From: a virus
Reading direction: 5' to 3' (one strand)
IMG/VR virus record: IMGVR_UViG_3300036884_000356
Location: 1-42,235 of that record
Length of the DNA: 42,235 nt
Shown here: in pieces, positions 14,641-21,772 of the stretch
How the letters are laid out: each line of letters opens with the position of its first letter
Numbering within the stretch: position 1 is the first letter of the stretch
Program-made: the position numbers and the translations under genes
Notes under the pieces: model-generated
What the model saw: the letters and a program-made list of their open reading frames with translations, nothing else
Told to the model about the DNA's origin: nothing
Database searches by the model: none

Positions 14641-15628
14641 CTTTGCCTCCATAGGGAATCACAATGAATCCCACCGTCCGGAACTGCTCGGCAAAGGCTT
14701 CCAAGTCCTTGCCGAAATATAAGAAAGTTTGCCCTTGAATCGGCTGCATGCGTCGCGATCCGGTCGAATCGATGAAATTTAACCTTCCCCTTGTAAAGCA
14801 GATCGCCGTACAGGCGGAAGCTGCCTCATGAAACCAGACCGTATCCGTATAATTGTTTGTCAACAGGATCGCCGCCGTTATTCGTCCCGCTCGATACTCT
14901 CCGATGAGCTTTGAAATGAACTGCGCCATCAAGGGCTGACTGTAGGGTGGATTCAACCAAACGTTACCATGCCACTCTCGCTTCAGCCCGTCATCTTTCC
15001 TCGTGAAGAACTTCGTGGCCCTCACCGTCTCCTGAGCCGCAGCACTCGATGCCGGGTCCAGATCGATTCCATTAAGAACGGACCGCGCCAGCTCGATGTG
15101 CTCCGCAGGCGTGTACCATTCATCTTCACCCGCGCCAAAAGTACCGCGCGGTTTCTTACCGGCGTTCAGGATATCTTTGCCAACAAGGCCATCAGATTTC
15201 TCTTCAAACTCACGCCACTTTGCAATCTTCTGCTCGAATTCCTCTTTCGACAGCGCGGCAAGTTTATGAGCGTAAGCGCTCTTTTTCTTGTCCACGCCCA
15301 GCTCTTCGAGGGTGGGTGTGTCTATTGGCGGTTCATTTCCGGAACCGCCAATAACTCCCGGCCCCACAAGCTGGCTTCTTGTTCCCTTCGCCTTCATCGT
15401 CTCGTGAAGCTCAGCCCACTTCTTTTCGGCGCGCCCACGAACATCAAGCGCGTCGATTTCCAACTTTCGATCTCCCATCAGCCGGACATACACTGCGATG
15501 GCTTCGGCCTTACTAGAAAAGACTTTCGCCTCATCCATCGTCTTTGCCTGTTCAATCTCCCGGCAGGCCGCGTCATAATGGAGTTCTGCCTTCGGCCCAT
15601 TCGCGAGCGCTGTCATCTTGCCCTTCAT
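14627..15628 (-). CDS. dam: Phage N6-adenine DNA methyltransferase (Dam family) fused to a helical N-terminal domain
   Basis: A 333-aa protein; ATG 15628 or 15615. Residues 14-135 match a domain usually found as a separate phage protein (A..EI..A....EA.....KAEAIAVYVRL, LEIDALDVRGRAEKKW, then PTLEELGVDKKKSAYAHKLA). The second half is a Dam-type phage methylase: DEWYTP at 169-174, GIDLDPASS at 187-195 (SAM pocket), and VWLNPPYSQP with the catalytic NPPY at 226-229. It would methylate adenine N6, probably against host restriction. The fusion of these two parts is the odd feature. Confidence 0.85.
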   Translation of the reverse strand: MKGKMTALANGPKAELHYDAACREIEQAKTMDEAKVFSSKAEAIAVYVRLMGDRKLEIDALDVRGRAEKKWAELHETMKAKGTRSQLVGPGVIGGSGNEPPIDTPTLEELGVDKKKSAYAHKLAALSKEEFEQKIAKWREFEEKSDGLVGKDILNAGKKPRGTFGAGEDEWYTPAEHIELARSVLNGIDLDPASSAAAQETVRATKFFTRKDDGLKREWHGNVWLNPPYSQPLMAQFISKLIGEYRAGRITAAILLTNNYTDTVWFHEAASACTAICFTRGRLNFIDSTGSRRMQPIQGQTFLYFGKDLEAFAEQFRTVGFIVIPYGGKDVRT

Positions 15629-15661
15629 TCCCCCCTCGCTTCCTGCGGCGGTCCGCCGCCC

Positions 15662-16048
15662 TCATCCCACGATAATGATTCTCTTCCCCCAGGGCGCCGG
15701 CACGGGCACGCCGTAGATCACCACGAACAGGTGGGCCAAGCCCGGAAGGTTGGCCGAAGGGAAGAGCGTCCACAAGCCCGGAGTGATTTCCTCCAAGCCA
15801 AAAACGAGCAGCCCCCCCGCATCGCCCTCCGGGCCAGCTTCGGAAACGCGCACTCGAACCCCGGCATCCAGACCCATCATGAGAATCAATGAATCCCGGC
15901 CCCCCGTGCTGGCGGCCAACAACCCCTCATGATAATCAGCGAGGGCAGGCACGTATTGAAAGAATGCCTGACCGACCGGAATCGTCGGATCCCCGAACTC
16001 CTCGATGGCTCCCTCGCGCCAATGGATAAACTCCGCGATCGTTTTCAT
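15662..16048 (-). CDS. Hypothetical protein
   Basis: A 128-aa protein starting at ATG 16048, with GAGG seven bases upstream and a 4-nt overlap with the RNase H stop. It has a glycine- and hydrophobic-rich C-terminus (GLWTLFPSANLPGLAHLFVV) and no cysteine. No domain recognised. It is coupled to RNase H, so co-expression is likely. Confidence 0.55.
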   Translation of the reverse strand: MKTIAEFIHWREGAIEEFGDPTIPVGQAFFQYVPALADYHEGLLAASTGGRDSLILMMGLDAGVRVRVSEAGPEGDAGGLLVFGLEEITPGLWTLFPSANLPGLAHLFVVIYGVPVPAPWGKRIIIVG

Positions 16049-16539
16049 GCTCGCGCCTCTTCTCTTGGCGGCGCTTCCGGTTGCAAGCGAAAGCGCACAC
16101 CCCGGCGATGCAGCTCGTTCTTGGAGAGCACGTCGCATTCCCCGTTCTCCTCGCGCGGAATCCATATGAGTTTCACCTTGCTGCCCGCCTGCTTTGAGAC
16201 CACGGCCAGCGCCTCGACCGCCTGCTGATAGACGGGCACGTAAAGCCCGCCGTGAACTTTCCACTTCCGCCGGAGCTGCATGATGACGAGCTGCGAATCT
16301 CCCCGGATCATGATGGGCCCGCTTAGACCCCTCTCCTGACGCATCCGCAGCTCTCTCAGAAGCGCTAGCACGCCGGAATACTCCGCGAAATTATTGGACA
16401 TATCCGGCCCATAACCACAGTAGTTGCCCCAGGCATGCACCACCTTCCCGTCCAGCTTCAGGAGCGCACCCCAGGCGGCGTGACCGCCCGGGTTTACCGG
16501 TTCACAAACTCCGTCAAACCATCCTTCGATCAAAGCCAT
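16045..16539 (-). CDS. Ribonuclease H-like protein
   Basis: A 164-aa protein; ATG 16539 overlaps the previous stop, with AAGGGGG six bases upstream. It has the RNase HI-type layout: WFDG (catalytic D9), NNFAEYSG (E53), RGDSQLV (D81) and REENGECDVLS (D136), the D-E-D-D metal-binding set. It would remove RNA from RNA-DNA hybrids, such as primers or R-loops at an origin. That fits its place between the replication genes and the methylase. Confidence 0.85.
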   Translation of the reverse strand: MALIEGWFDGVCEPVNPGGHAAWGALLKLDGKVVHAWGNYCGYGPDMSNNFAEYSGVLALLRELRMRQERGLSGPIMIRGDSQLVIMQLRRKWKVHGGLYVPVYQQAVEALAVVSKQAGSKVKLIWIPREENGECDVLSKNELHRRGVRFRLQPEAPPREEARA

Positions 16540-16721
16540 CACTTCCCCCTTTTCGGATCACGCCTTCTCAGGCCGTATGAAACGATCATTCGATCACAAG
16601 CCTTTTTCATCCTTCGCCACTCTGCGGTCTCCGAGAGTGCATCCATCGCCTTGAGAACTTCCATCTGCAACTCTCCCAGGTTGACATCCCGCTTTTTACT
16701 CTTTTTCACTTTAGCTTTCAT
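16539..16721 (-). CDS. Small basic hypothetical protein
   Basis: A 60-aa protein starting at ATG 16721 with AAGGG eight bases upstream. It is very basic (MKAKVKKSKKRDVN at the start, RRRDPKRGK at the end) with a helical middle. It may bind nucleic acid. Longer in-frame starts would overlap the upstream zinc-protein gene. Confidence 0.5.
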   Translation of the reverse strand: MKAKVKKSKKRDVNLGELQMEVLKAMDALSETAEWRRMKKACDRMIVSYGLRRRDPKRGK

Positions 16722-16740
16722 GGTCCGCACCCTTTTCGGC

Positions 16741-17046
16741 TCACGCCGTCGCGTTGTGAAGCAGGAGAATTTCCCCGCCCCAATGTTTGAAGAACCCGTC
16801 ATGGAGAGTCTTGATGCCCGCCGTCGCTCCCCCGAGCGTGAATTCATCAAGCTCTTCCTTTGCGATAAACGTGATGACGGACCGTACGAGCAAAGCGTCC
16901 CGGTCGCCCGCACGAACCAGCTCCTCACAGACGGCGCAGGCCGCCCAACTCCCTCTCGAGGTGTAGCGGAACTCCGGAAGCGAAAAGCTCTCTGCCGGCA
17001 ATTCCGCCACCACCTTGACCTCGCTGCAAAAGTCGCACTGGTTCAC
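16741..17046 (-). CDS. Zinc-binding hypothetical protein
   Basis: A 101-aa protein beginning MNQCDFCSEV. CDFC (4-7) and CAVCEEL (37-43) form a Cys4 site; the rest is a mixed helical and strand domain. Small proteins with this 'CDFC...W.AC..C...I' layout occur in phages and bacteria. Function is not known. Confidence 0.6.
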   Translation of the reverse strand: MNQCDFCSEVKVVAELPAESFSLPEFRYTSRGSWAACAVCEELVRAGDRDALLVRSVITFIAKEELDEFTLGGATAGIKTLHDGFFKHWGGEILLLHNATA

Positions 17047-17064
17047 GGCTCCCCCCTTCCCGAT

Positions 17065-17673
17065 TTACTTCTTGGCCTTCCGTCCCGCCTTCTTCTTCTT
17101 ATTCCCTTCCACCAACGGCACAGGCTCCCCAAACGTTGCTTCAGGCGCCTCCGCCCCTTCATCGTCGATGATCCGCTGATTACGCGCGTCCTGAGAATCC
17201 GGCGCCGACTCTTCGAGCGGCAGCTCGCCTTGAAGCTGTTCAAGAGTCATGAGCAGATCATCCCCGAAATTCTTGACCGCCCACGCTCCGGCATCGTCGA
17301 GCGGAACGGTGAAACCGAAGTCCAACTCGACGCCCGTCCCTCGATCTTTCTTCATCGTCCCGGCCTGAGTTGCCGTCTCCCGGTTGAGCGTGAAACCCGT
17401 CAACTCCTTCGGGTCGAACTGGCGAACCGCACCCGTGCTTGAGCCCGCCTGAAACAGCACGCGCACGTTGACCAACTTCTGCTCCGTCGTGATGGCATCG
17501 AGCGCGGTATCCTCGGTCATCAGCTTGTACGCCTGGAGCAGCGGAGGCTTCAGGCTCGCCTTCCCGTCCAGCTTCATCGTGAGAACCAGTGTGGCCCACT
17601 TCCCCCCCTCGGAGTCCGTCTTGAGCCGGACCTTTCCCAACCTCACATTGAGTTGCGTGTTCATTGCCAGCAT
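17065..17673 (-). CDS. Hypothetical protein of the replication module
   Basis: A 202-aa protein starting at ATG 17673 with AGGAGG six bases upstream. The first 150 residues look beta-rich (LNVRLGKVRLKTDSEGGKW, ATLVLTMKLDG). The tail is acidic (LPLEESAPDSQD, IIDDEGAEAPE) and ends in a lysine cluster. It lies immediately after dnaB. An acidic tail on a beta domain recalls single-strand binding proteins, but the basic end is unlike them and no OB-fold motif is definite. Confidence 0.45.
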   Translation of the reverse strand: MLAMNTQLNVRLGKVRLKTDSEGGKWATLVLTMKLDGKASLKPPLLQAYKLMTEDTALDAITTEQKLVNVRVLFQAGSSTGAVRQFDPKELTGFTLNRETATQAGTMKKDRGTGVELDFGFTVPLDDAGAWAVKNFGDDLLMTLEQLQGELPLEESAPDSQDARNQRIIDDEGAEAPEATFGEPVPLVEGNKKKKAGRKAKK

Positions 17674-17699
17674 CTTCAACCTCCTGACGAAGCGGCCTT

Positions 17700-19133
17700 C
17701 TAGCTATCGTTCCCGGCCGCCGCGGCCTTCTGGTCATAATCAAAGCCATCCGCGGCTTTGTTCTCAAACTTGACGTAGGGGCGCAGGAATATCAACGTAG
17801 CGTCGCCCACGGGCCCATTGCGCTGCTTCGCAATGTTGGCCCCAATCTCCACCCCTTCGGCCATACCCAGCTCTTCATCCTCAGGCTCTCCCCGGAAAGC
17901 TTTGGGTGGGAAACGGTAAAGAAAGATCACGGTATGCGCGTCCTGCTCAATCGCTCCCGAATCGCGCAGATCGGAGAGCATGGGCTTGGGTCCGCGGCGC
18001 TGCTCCGGAGGCCGGCTGAGTTGGGAGAGCGCCACGACGGGACGCTTCAACTCCCGCGCCATGTGGAGAAGGCCATGAGAGACGTTGGAAACTTCCTGCG
18101 TCCGGTTCTCCCCCGTGCCTTTGATCAGTTGCAGATAATCCGCGATGATCAGATCCACGTGATGCTCGGCGACCAGCCGGCGCGCCTTCGCCCGCATCTC
18201 CATGATCGAGATCCCGGGCGTGTCATCGATATAAATCCGGGCCTCGGCCAGCCGCCCCAGGGCCGCCGTCATGCGCCCCCAATCATCTCTTGAAGCGAAG
18301 CCCGTCCGCAGCTTGTGGCTGTCGACCCGCGCCTCTGAGCAAAGCATGCGAAGGATCAGCTCCGATCGCGCCATCTCCAGGGAGAAAATCCCGACTGCCT
18401 TCTGCTGCTTCATCGTAACGTGCGCGGTGACATTCAGCGCCCAGGCCGTCTTGCCGACCGAAGGCCGGGCTGCGAGCACGATGAACTCCTGATTGCGCAG
18501 GCAGCCGAGCATCCCATCCAGGTCCATGAAGCCCGTTTCGACTCCATCGCCCGTCCCGCCCCGCTCAAAGAGCCGATCAATCGTCCCGAAGCTTTGTTGG
18601 ATAGCTTGGCGTATCGTAACAAAGCCCGTACTGACCCGCTCCTCAGCCAGCTCAAAGAATTGCTGCTGCCCCATTTCGATGAGCGTCTTCGCGTCATCCG
18701 ATCCTTCCAGGGCTCGGGTCATCAGGCCACTTGAAACATGGATGGCGCGCCGCAGCGTGGACTTCTCTTTCACGATCCGGCTGTACTCCCCTACCGCCGC
18801 CGTCGTCCCGATCGGCACGCCGTCGACCAAGCTGGCAATGTATCCGGCGCCCCCGGCCTTCTCCAGGCATCCATCCCGTGAGAGCACTTCTCCCAGGGTG
18901 ATGAAGTCAATCGGCTGGCCCAACTCCCCGAGGTCCACCATGCGCTGAAAGAGGATGCGATGGCCATCCCGGTAAAAGTCTTCGGGCGCCACGCTTAACT
19001 CCAAAGCGATATCGAGCGCTCCTGGGTCCAATATAACGGACCCCAGGAGCGCCCTTTCTGCTTCAGCATTATTCGGCAACGTCCGCGGTTCGTCCGGCGC
19101 CGAAACTTGTTTATTGGGTTTTGGGCTTGCCAT
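17700..19133 (-). CDS. dnaB: Replicative DNA helicase, DnaB family
   Basis: A 477-aa protein. N-terminal DnaB domain: LPNNAEAERALLGSVILDP (19-37) and the EDFYRDGHRILF helix. RecA-type core: Walker A ARPSVGKTA (222-230), catalytic glutamate in SLEMAR (251-256), Walker B DLIIADYLQL (327-336), then ALSQLSR and SDLRDSGAIEQDA. Length and order match full hexameric helicases that unwind the lagging-strand template and bind primase. The start at ATG 19133 lacks a strong ribosome binding site and overlaps the loader gene by 23 nt, so translation is probably coupled. Confidence 0.95.
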   Translation of the reverse strand: MASPKPNKQVSAPDEPRTLPNNAEAERALLGSVILDPGALDIALELSVAPEDFYRDGHRILFQRMVDLGELGQPIDFITLGEVLSRDGCLEKAGGAGYIASLVDGVPIGTTAAVGEYSRIVKEKSTLRRAIHVSSGLMTRALEGSDDAKTLIEMGQQQFFELAEERVSTGFVTIRQAIQQSFGTIDRLFERGGTGDGVETGFMDLDGMLGCLRNQEFIVLAARPSVGKTAWALNVTAHVTMKQQKAVGIFSLEMARSELILRMLCSEARVDSHKLRTGFASRDDWGRMTAALGRLAEARIYIDDTPGISIMEMRAKARRLVAEHHVDLIIADYLQLIKGTGENRTQEVSNVSHGLLHMARELKRPVVALSQLSRPPEQRRGPKPMLSDLRDSGAIEQDAHTVIFLYRFPPKAFRGEPEDEELGMAEGVEIGANIAKQRNGPVGDATLIFLRPYVKFENKAADGFDYDQKAAAAGNDS

Positions 19134-19443
19134 CGCTGGCCGGGCCGTCCATCCCGGCGCGTCGTGCTTCGGCTGCGGCGTTCTCCCTTTCATACTGCGC
19201 GAAGAGCTTCTTCGCGGTCGGCGTCCCTGAAAGCATCGCGGGTTTCTGGATGCGGCTTTCATCTTCAACAATGGCCCGGATGTCTGCCACGGTCGGGAAG
19301 AACCGGCTGTGCTGCAGATGCTCTTGACAGGCCATCTCGAAACCATCCTCCGTCAGGTCTCCGAGCGCTCGCATCCAAATCTCAGGAAGCATCGGACCCA
19401 CCGGGCGTTGATAGTTCTCCGAAAATATCGCCTGCCACTTCAC
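19111..19443 (-). CDS. Putative helicase loader, G39P-like
   Basis: About 110 aa from GTG 19443; the start is uncertain because an ATG at 19518 would overlap the initiator by 137 nt. The core LPEIWMRALGDLTEDGFEMA followed by RFFPTVADIRAIVE matches the N-terminal domain of the SPP1 helicase loader/inhibitor G39P ('W...L.....v..A...h......fPtiadIr'). The C-terminal tail is polar and disordered, as in G39P, where it contacts the helicase. Its place between initiator and DnaB agrees. It would bring DnaB to the initiator-bound origin. Confidence 0.65.
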   Translation of the reverse strand: MKWQAIFSENYQRPVGPMLPEIWMRALGDLTEDGFEMACQEHLQHSRFFPTVADIRAIVEDESRIQKPAMLSGTPTAKKLFAQYERENAAAEARRAGMDGPASDGKPKTQ

Positions 19444-20482
19444 CACGACGGGCAAGCGCAGCCTTAAAGACCTTGCGATTGGACTCAGTGATCTGCTCAG
19501 CTTTGTTTTTGAATCCATTCCCTCCCCCCGCTATCGGCTCCATGAACTGATCATAGTTGGCCGCGAAATACCGCAGCGATCCCTTTCGCTTCTGGTGGAA
19601 CGCGTCCCCACTTTCCATGAAATTCAGCCAGCGCTCCCCGAACTCTTCCGGTGTGATCCCGGGCCGGACCCGGACCAGCAAGGCGAGTTGGCAATAATCG
19701 GCAGCTCGCCAAGTGGGCTTGGTCCCGTACTTTTTCACAAAACTGTCCATGGCGAGATCCGAGAGCTTTCGCTGCCGCGAAGTCTCCAGGTTTCGCAGAG
19801 ACTTCGCGCCTGAAGTACTCTCTGAAGTACTCACTGAAGTACTATGCTGAACGTCCTTCAGCAAGTTCTTGTCGTCACGTTCAGCAAGTTCGGAAGGAGG
19901 TTCAGCAGGTTCGGTGAATAAACTTGCTGAACCTCCTTCAGCAGCTTGCTTTTTTAGCTGCCGTTCAAGAGATTGGTGGTGAGCTCGACATAACCAGTGG
20001 ACTTCCAGGGGTTTGGAGTAATCCGGGTGATGCGATTCCGAGTTGATGTCTCCGCAGACCTCACAAGGTTTCCGGGTGAGGGTGCCCCGCCCAATCGCGC
20101 CGGCCACGATCTTGTGGGCCCGGATGCGCTCGGAACTCTCATAGGTGGGCGCGTCATCGGTATATCGGCTGGGATCATTCGGATCCTGTCCAGGAAAGTT
20201 GACCACGTACTCATAGGCAGAGTATCGCTGCCCTGCAAAGCCATGAATCCGGCGTCCTATCCAGCCTTCAACGGTGGATAGCTGAAGATGCGTAATGACG
20301 GCACGCTCCGACAAGCCCGTCTCCCGGGACAGTCGCTTTGTGGAGGGAAAGCATCCCTCCCCCAGCTCATTCATATGACATCCCAGGGTCAGGAGCACGT
20401 GCCGGGTGGTCGGGGATAGGTCAGAATTTAAGATTGCGGCGCGCCAAGAAAAATATAAAGGCTTTTCATTATGGAGCTTCAT
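19382..20482 (-). CDS. Winged-helix replication initiator with inserted HNH-like zinc domain
   Basis: A 366-aa protein, start MKLHNEKPLYFSWRAAIL. Residues 20-95 form a helix-turn-helix/winged-helix domain (SPTTRHVLLTLGCHMNE, FPSTKRLSRETGLSERAVITH), as in phage O-like and G38P-like initiators. Residues 121-172 are an HNH-like zinc unit: RAHKIVAGAIGRGTL, CEVCG, ESHHPDYSKPLEVHWLC. Residues 175-230 are a low-complexity linker whose DNA carries iteron-like repeats. Residues 240-315 form a helical domain that probably contacts the loader. Loader and dnaB follow, so the order matches SPP1 genes 38-39-40 and lambda O-P. Confidence 0.8.
   Translation of the reverse strand: MKLHNEKPLYFSWRAAILNSDLSPTTRHVLLTLGCHMNELGEGCFPSTKRLSRETGLSERAVITHLQLSTVEGWIGRRIHGFAGQRYSAYEYVVNFPGQDPNDPSRYTDDAPTYESSERIRAHKIVAGAIGRGTLTRKPCEVCGDINSESHHPDYSKPLEVHWLCRAHHQSLERQLKKQAAEGGSASLFTEPAEPPSELAERDDKNLLKDVQHSTSVSTSESTSGAKSLRNLETSRQRKLSDLAMDSFVKKYGTKPTWRAADYCQLALLVRVRPGITPEEFGERWLNFMESGDAFHQKRKGSLRYFAANYDQFMEPIAGGGNGFKNKAEQITESNRKVFKAALARRGEVAGDIFGELSTPGGSDAS
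19810..19947. repeat. Iteron-like repeat cluster, candidate replication origin
   Basis: Three exact copies of CTGAAGTACT start at 19810, 19822 and 19834 (12-bp period). Next come TTCAGCA(A/G)GTTC at 19857, 19880 and 19901, an inverted copy at 19921-19931 and a partial one at 19937. GAAGGAGGTTCAGCA (19893-19907) and its exact complement (19925-19939) make a 15-bp inverted repeat. All lie in the linker-coding part of the initiator gene, as the lambda origin lies in gene O and an SPP1 origin in gene 38. Confidence 0.6.
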
Positions 20483-20631
20483 CCGTTCCGTCCCTCCAAT
20501 CAGGGCAGGGTAGCCGGGGTGATTGGCCCCCGGCTCCCCTCAGGCCACGTCTCGGGTCGGGCGACCTTTGGCGCAACCGAACTTTACTAAAAGTCGAAAG
20601 TCACTGCAAGCACTTCCAGCATGCCTCATCA
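20483..20631 (-). terminator. Intergenic gap with a strong hairpin before the initiator gene
   Basis: No gene is visible. AGGG-T-AGCCGGGG (20507-20519) pairs with CCCCGGCT-C-CCCT (20528-20540): 12 pairs, one mismatch and an 8-nt loop. On the minus strand it falls just before the initiator's ribosome binding site. There is no U-tract. The rest (20541-20631) is AT-richer and could hold a weak promoter, but no clear -35/-10 pair stands out. Confidence 0.4.
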
Positions 20632-20856
20632 TTATTTTTTCCCACACCGATGCTCACGCAGAATATCCACCAGCGGCCGCTCTATCAGCATGTTCCGGTG
20701 AATCCCAATCACCCGGGAATGGCAGCGATCGCAGAGGATCTCGATGAATCCCGGGCCGGGCACGAACTGCACCCACAGCCGAAAGGTGGCGCTCTTGCCG
20801 GCCGCTTCGGCCAGGGCCACTTTCTGTTCAACGGGGAGTTCCTTAGTATGTAACAC
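20632..20856 (-). CDS. Small protein with a CxxC knuckle
   Basis: A 74-aa protein starting at GTG 20856, with GGAGG nine bases upstream inside the preceding gene (14-nt overlap). It contains CDRCHSRV and ends REHRCGKK, which together could bind one zinc. Function unknown. Confidence 0.55.
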   Translation of the reverse strand: MLHTKELPVEQKVALAEAAGKSATFRLWVQFVPGPGFIEILCDRCHSRVIGIHRNMLIERPLVDILREHRCGKK

Positions 20857-21058
20857 GGCTCAAGACCTCCCCCACGGCTTGCTTTCGCCACTCTTTCAAC
20901 TCCGGCTGCTCCATGACGTAGAGTACCAGGGCCGTGAAGACTTCGGCCTCAAGGTAGATCGTATTGCTGGGATCATTCTCTTTGCCGTTCTCCGTGGTAA
21001 GGTGGAGTCCTGCCGCGTCCACCTCCACGTACACGCTATCCCCCAGGTAAGCTTTCAT
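20843..21058 (-). CDS. Conserved phage protein (MKxYLGDSVYVE family)
   Basis: A 71-aa protein beginning MKAYLGDSVYVEVDAAGLHL, then NTIYLEAEVFTALVLYV. This N-terminus followed by 'sNTIYLEPEV..aL..Y' is a very common small phage and prophage protein of unknown function. It overlaps the gene before it by 4 nt (ATGA), so it belongs to the same translational run. Confidence 0.8.
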   Translation of the reverse strand: MKAYLGDSVYVEVDAAGLHLTTENGKENDPSNTIYLEAEVFTALVLYVMEQPELKEWRKQAVGEVLSRVTY

Positions 21059-21255
21059 GGGGTTGGCACTCCCTTCTCCCGCACCGGATACTTCGCCATC
21101 AATGCCTTGAGCGCGGGCTTCACGATCTCGAAATTCTGCATGTTAGCGCACTGACAGCAGTTAAGAAACGCCCGGAGAAACGAGCGGGGATTCTCGGCCA
21201 GCTTATCCATGACGTAACGGTGTAGCTCTGGCTGCTGGTATAGGTTTGGCATCAT
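21055..21255 (-). CDS. Hypothetical small helical protein
   Basis: A 66-aa protein with double ATG start after AAGGGGG. It is helical (LHRYVMDKLAENPRSFLRAF) and contains CCQC, possibly half of a metal site. It overlaps both neighbours by 4 nt. Confidence 0.55.
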   Translation of the reverse strand: MMPNLYQQPELHRYVMDKLAENPRSFLRAFLNCCQCANMQNFEIVKPALKALMAKYPVREKGVPTP

Positions 21256-21512
21256 CCACCCCCTTTTTTCTGATCAAACACTTTCCAAATGAATCGTCTG
21301 TAAGCTTCATCAAAAGCCTGGGCCGATGAGCCCTCTGGCGGGAACTCGGCGGGACAGCCATAGTAAATCTGCCCGGCGCTGAAGGAGATGGCCCTCCAGT
21401 TGGAGTCCGTGGCCGGGCCACTTTTTTCCTGCCGGCCGCAGAAGATGCAGGTCATCATTTCGCCCATGAAAGGAATCTTCCCCAGGTTGCGCAGGTTACC
21501 GTTACCGCCCAT
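21252..21512 (-). CDS. Conserved small phage zinc protein
   Basis: An 86-aa protein with AAGGGAGGG just before the ATG. CIFCGRQEKSG...SNWRAISF...YYGCPAEFPPEGS matches a frequent small phage protein with 'C.fCg.......ySNWR.i.....yvCP.EFPp..s' layout. It probably binds zinc. Function is unknown. Confidence 0.7.
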   Translation of the reverse strand: MGGNGNLRNLGKIPFMGEMMTCIFCGRQEKSGPATDSNWRAISFSAGQIYYGCPAEFPPEGSSAQAFDEAYRRFIWKVFDQKKGGG

Positions 21513-21523
21513 GATCCCTCCCT

Positions 21524-21760
21524 TCAGCCTCGCCGCACGGGCACAGGTTGTGGCGCCACAATAGGGTCTAAGTGAGGCTTTCCATCATGGAGACATTCCC
21601 CATCACTCCCCAGGCCCATCTCTTTCGTGCGGTGAATGGACACCGTGTTGCGGAGCTCTATGTCCAGCAAGCTCAGGTCATCCCGTTCATCCGCATAGAG
21701 GAGGCGCCGGTCGCCCCCCCTGAATCTCACTTCCCATTGTTGCAGCCTGATGATCGCCAT
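21524..21760 (-). CDS. Hypothetical small protein
   Basis: A 78-aa protein with AGAGAGG upstream of ATG 21760. A beta-rich start (AIIRLQQWEVRFRGGDRRLL) is followed by an acidic helix (DERDDLSLLDIELRN). Single cysteine; no domain recognised. Confidence 0.5.
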   Translation of the reverse strand: MAIIRLQQWEVRFRGGDRRLLYADERDDLSLLDIELRNTVSIHRTKEMGLGSDGECLHDGKPHLDPIVAPQPVPVRRG

Positions 21761-21772
21761 ACATGACCTCTC

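Noticed and set aside
20541-20631. Promoter between the initiator and the 74-aa gene
   Set aside because: TTGCAG is present but no acceptable -10 lies at 16-18 bp; not enough to call.
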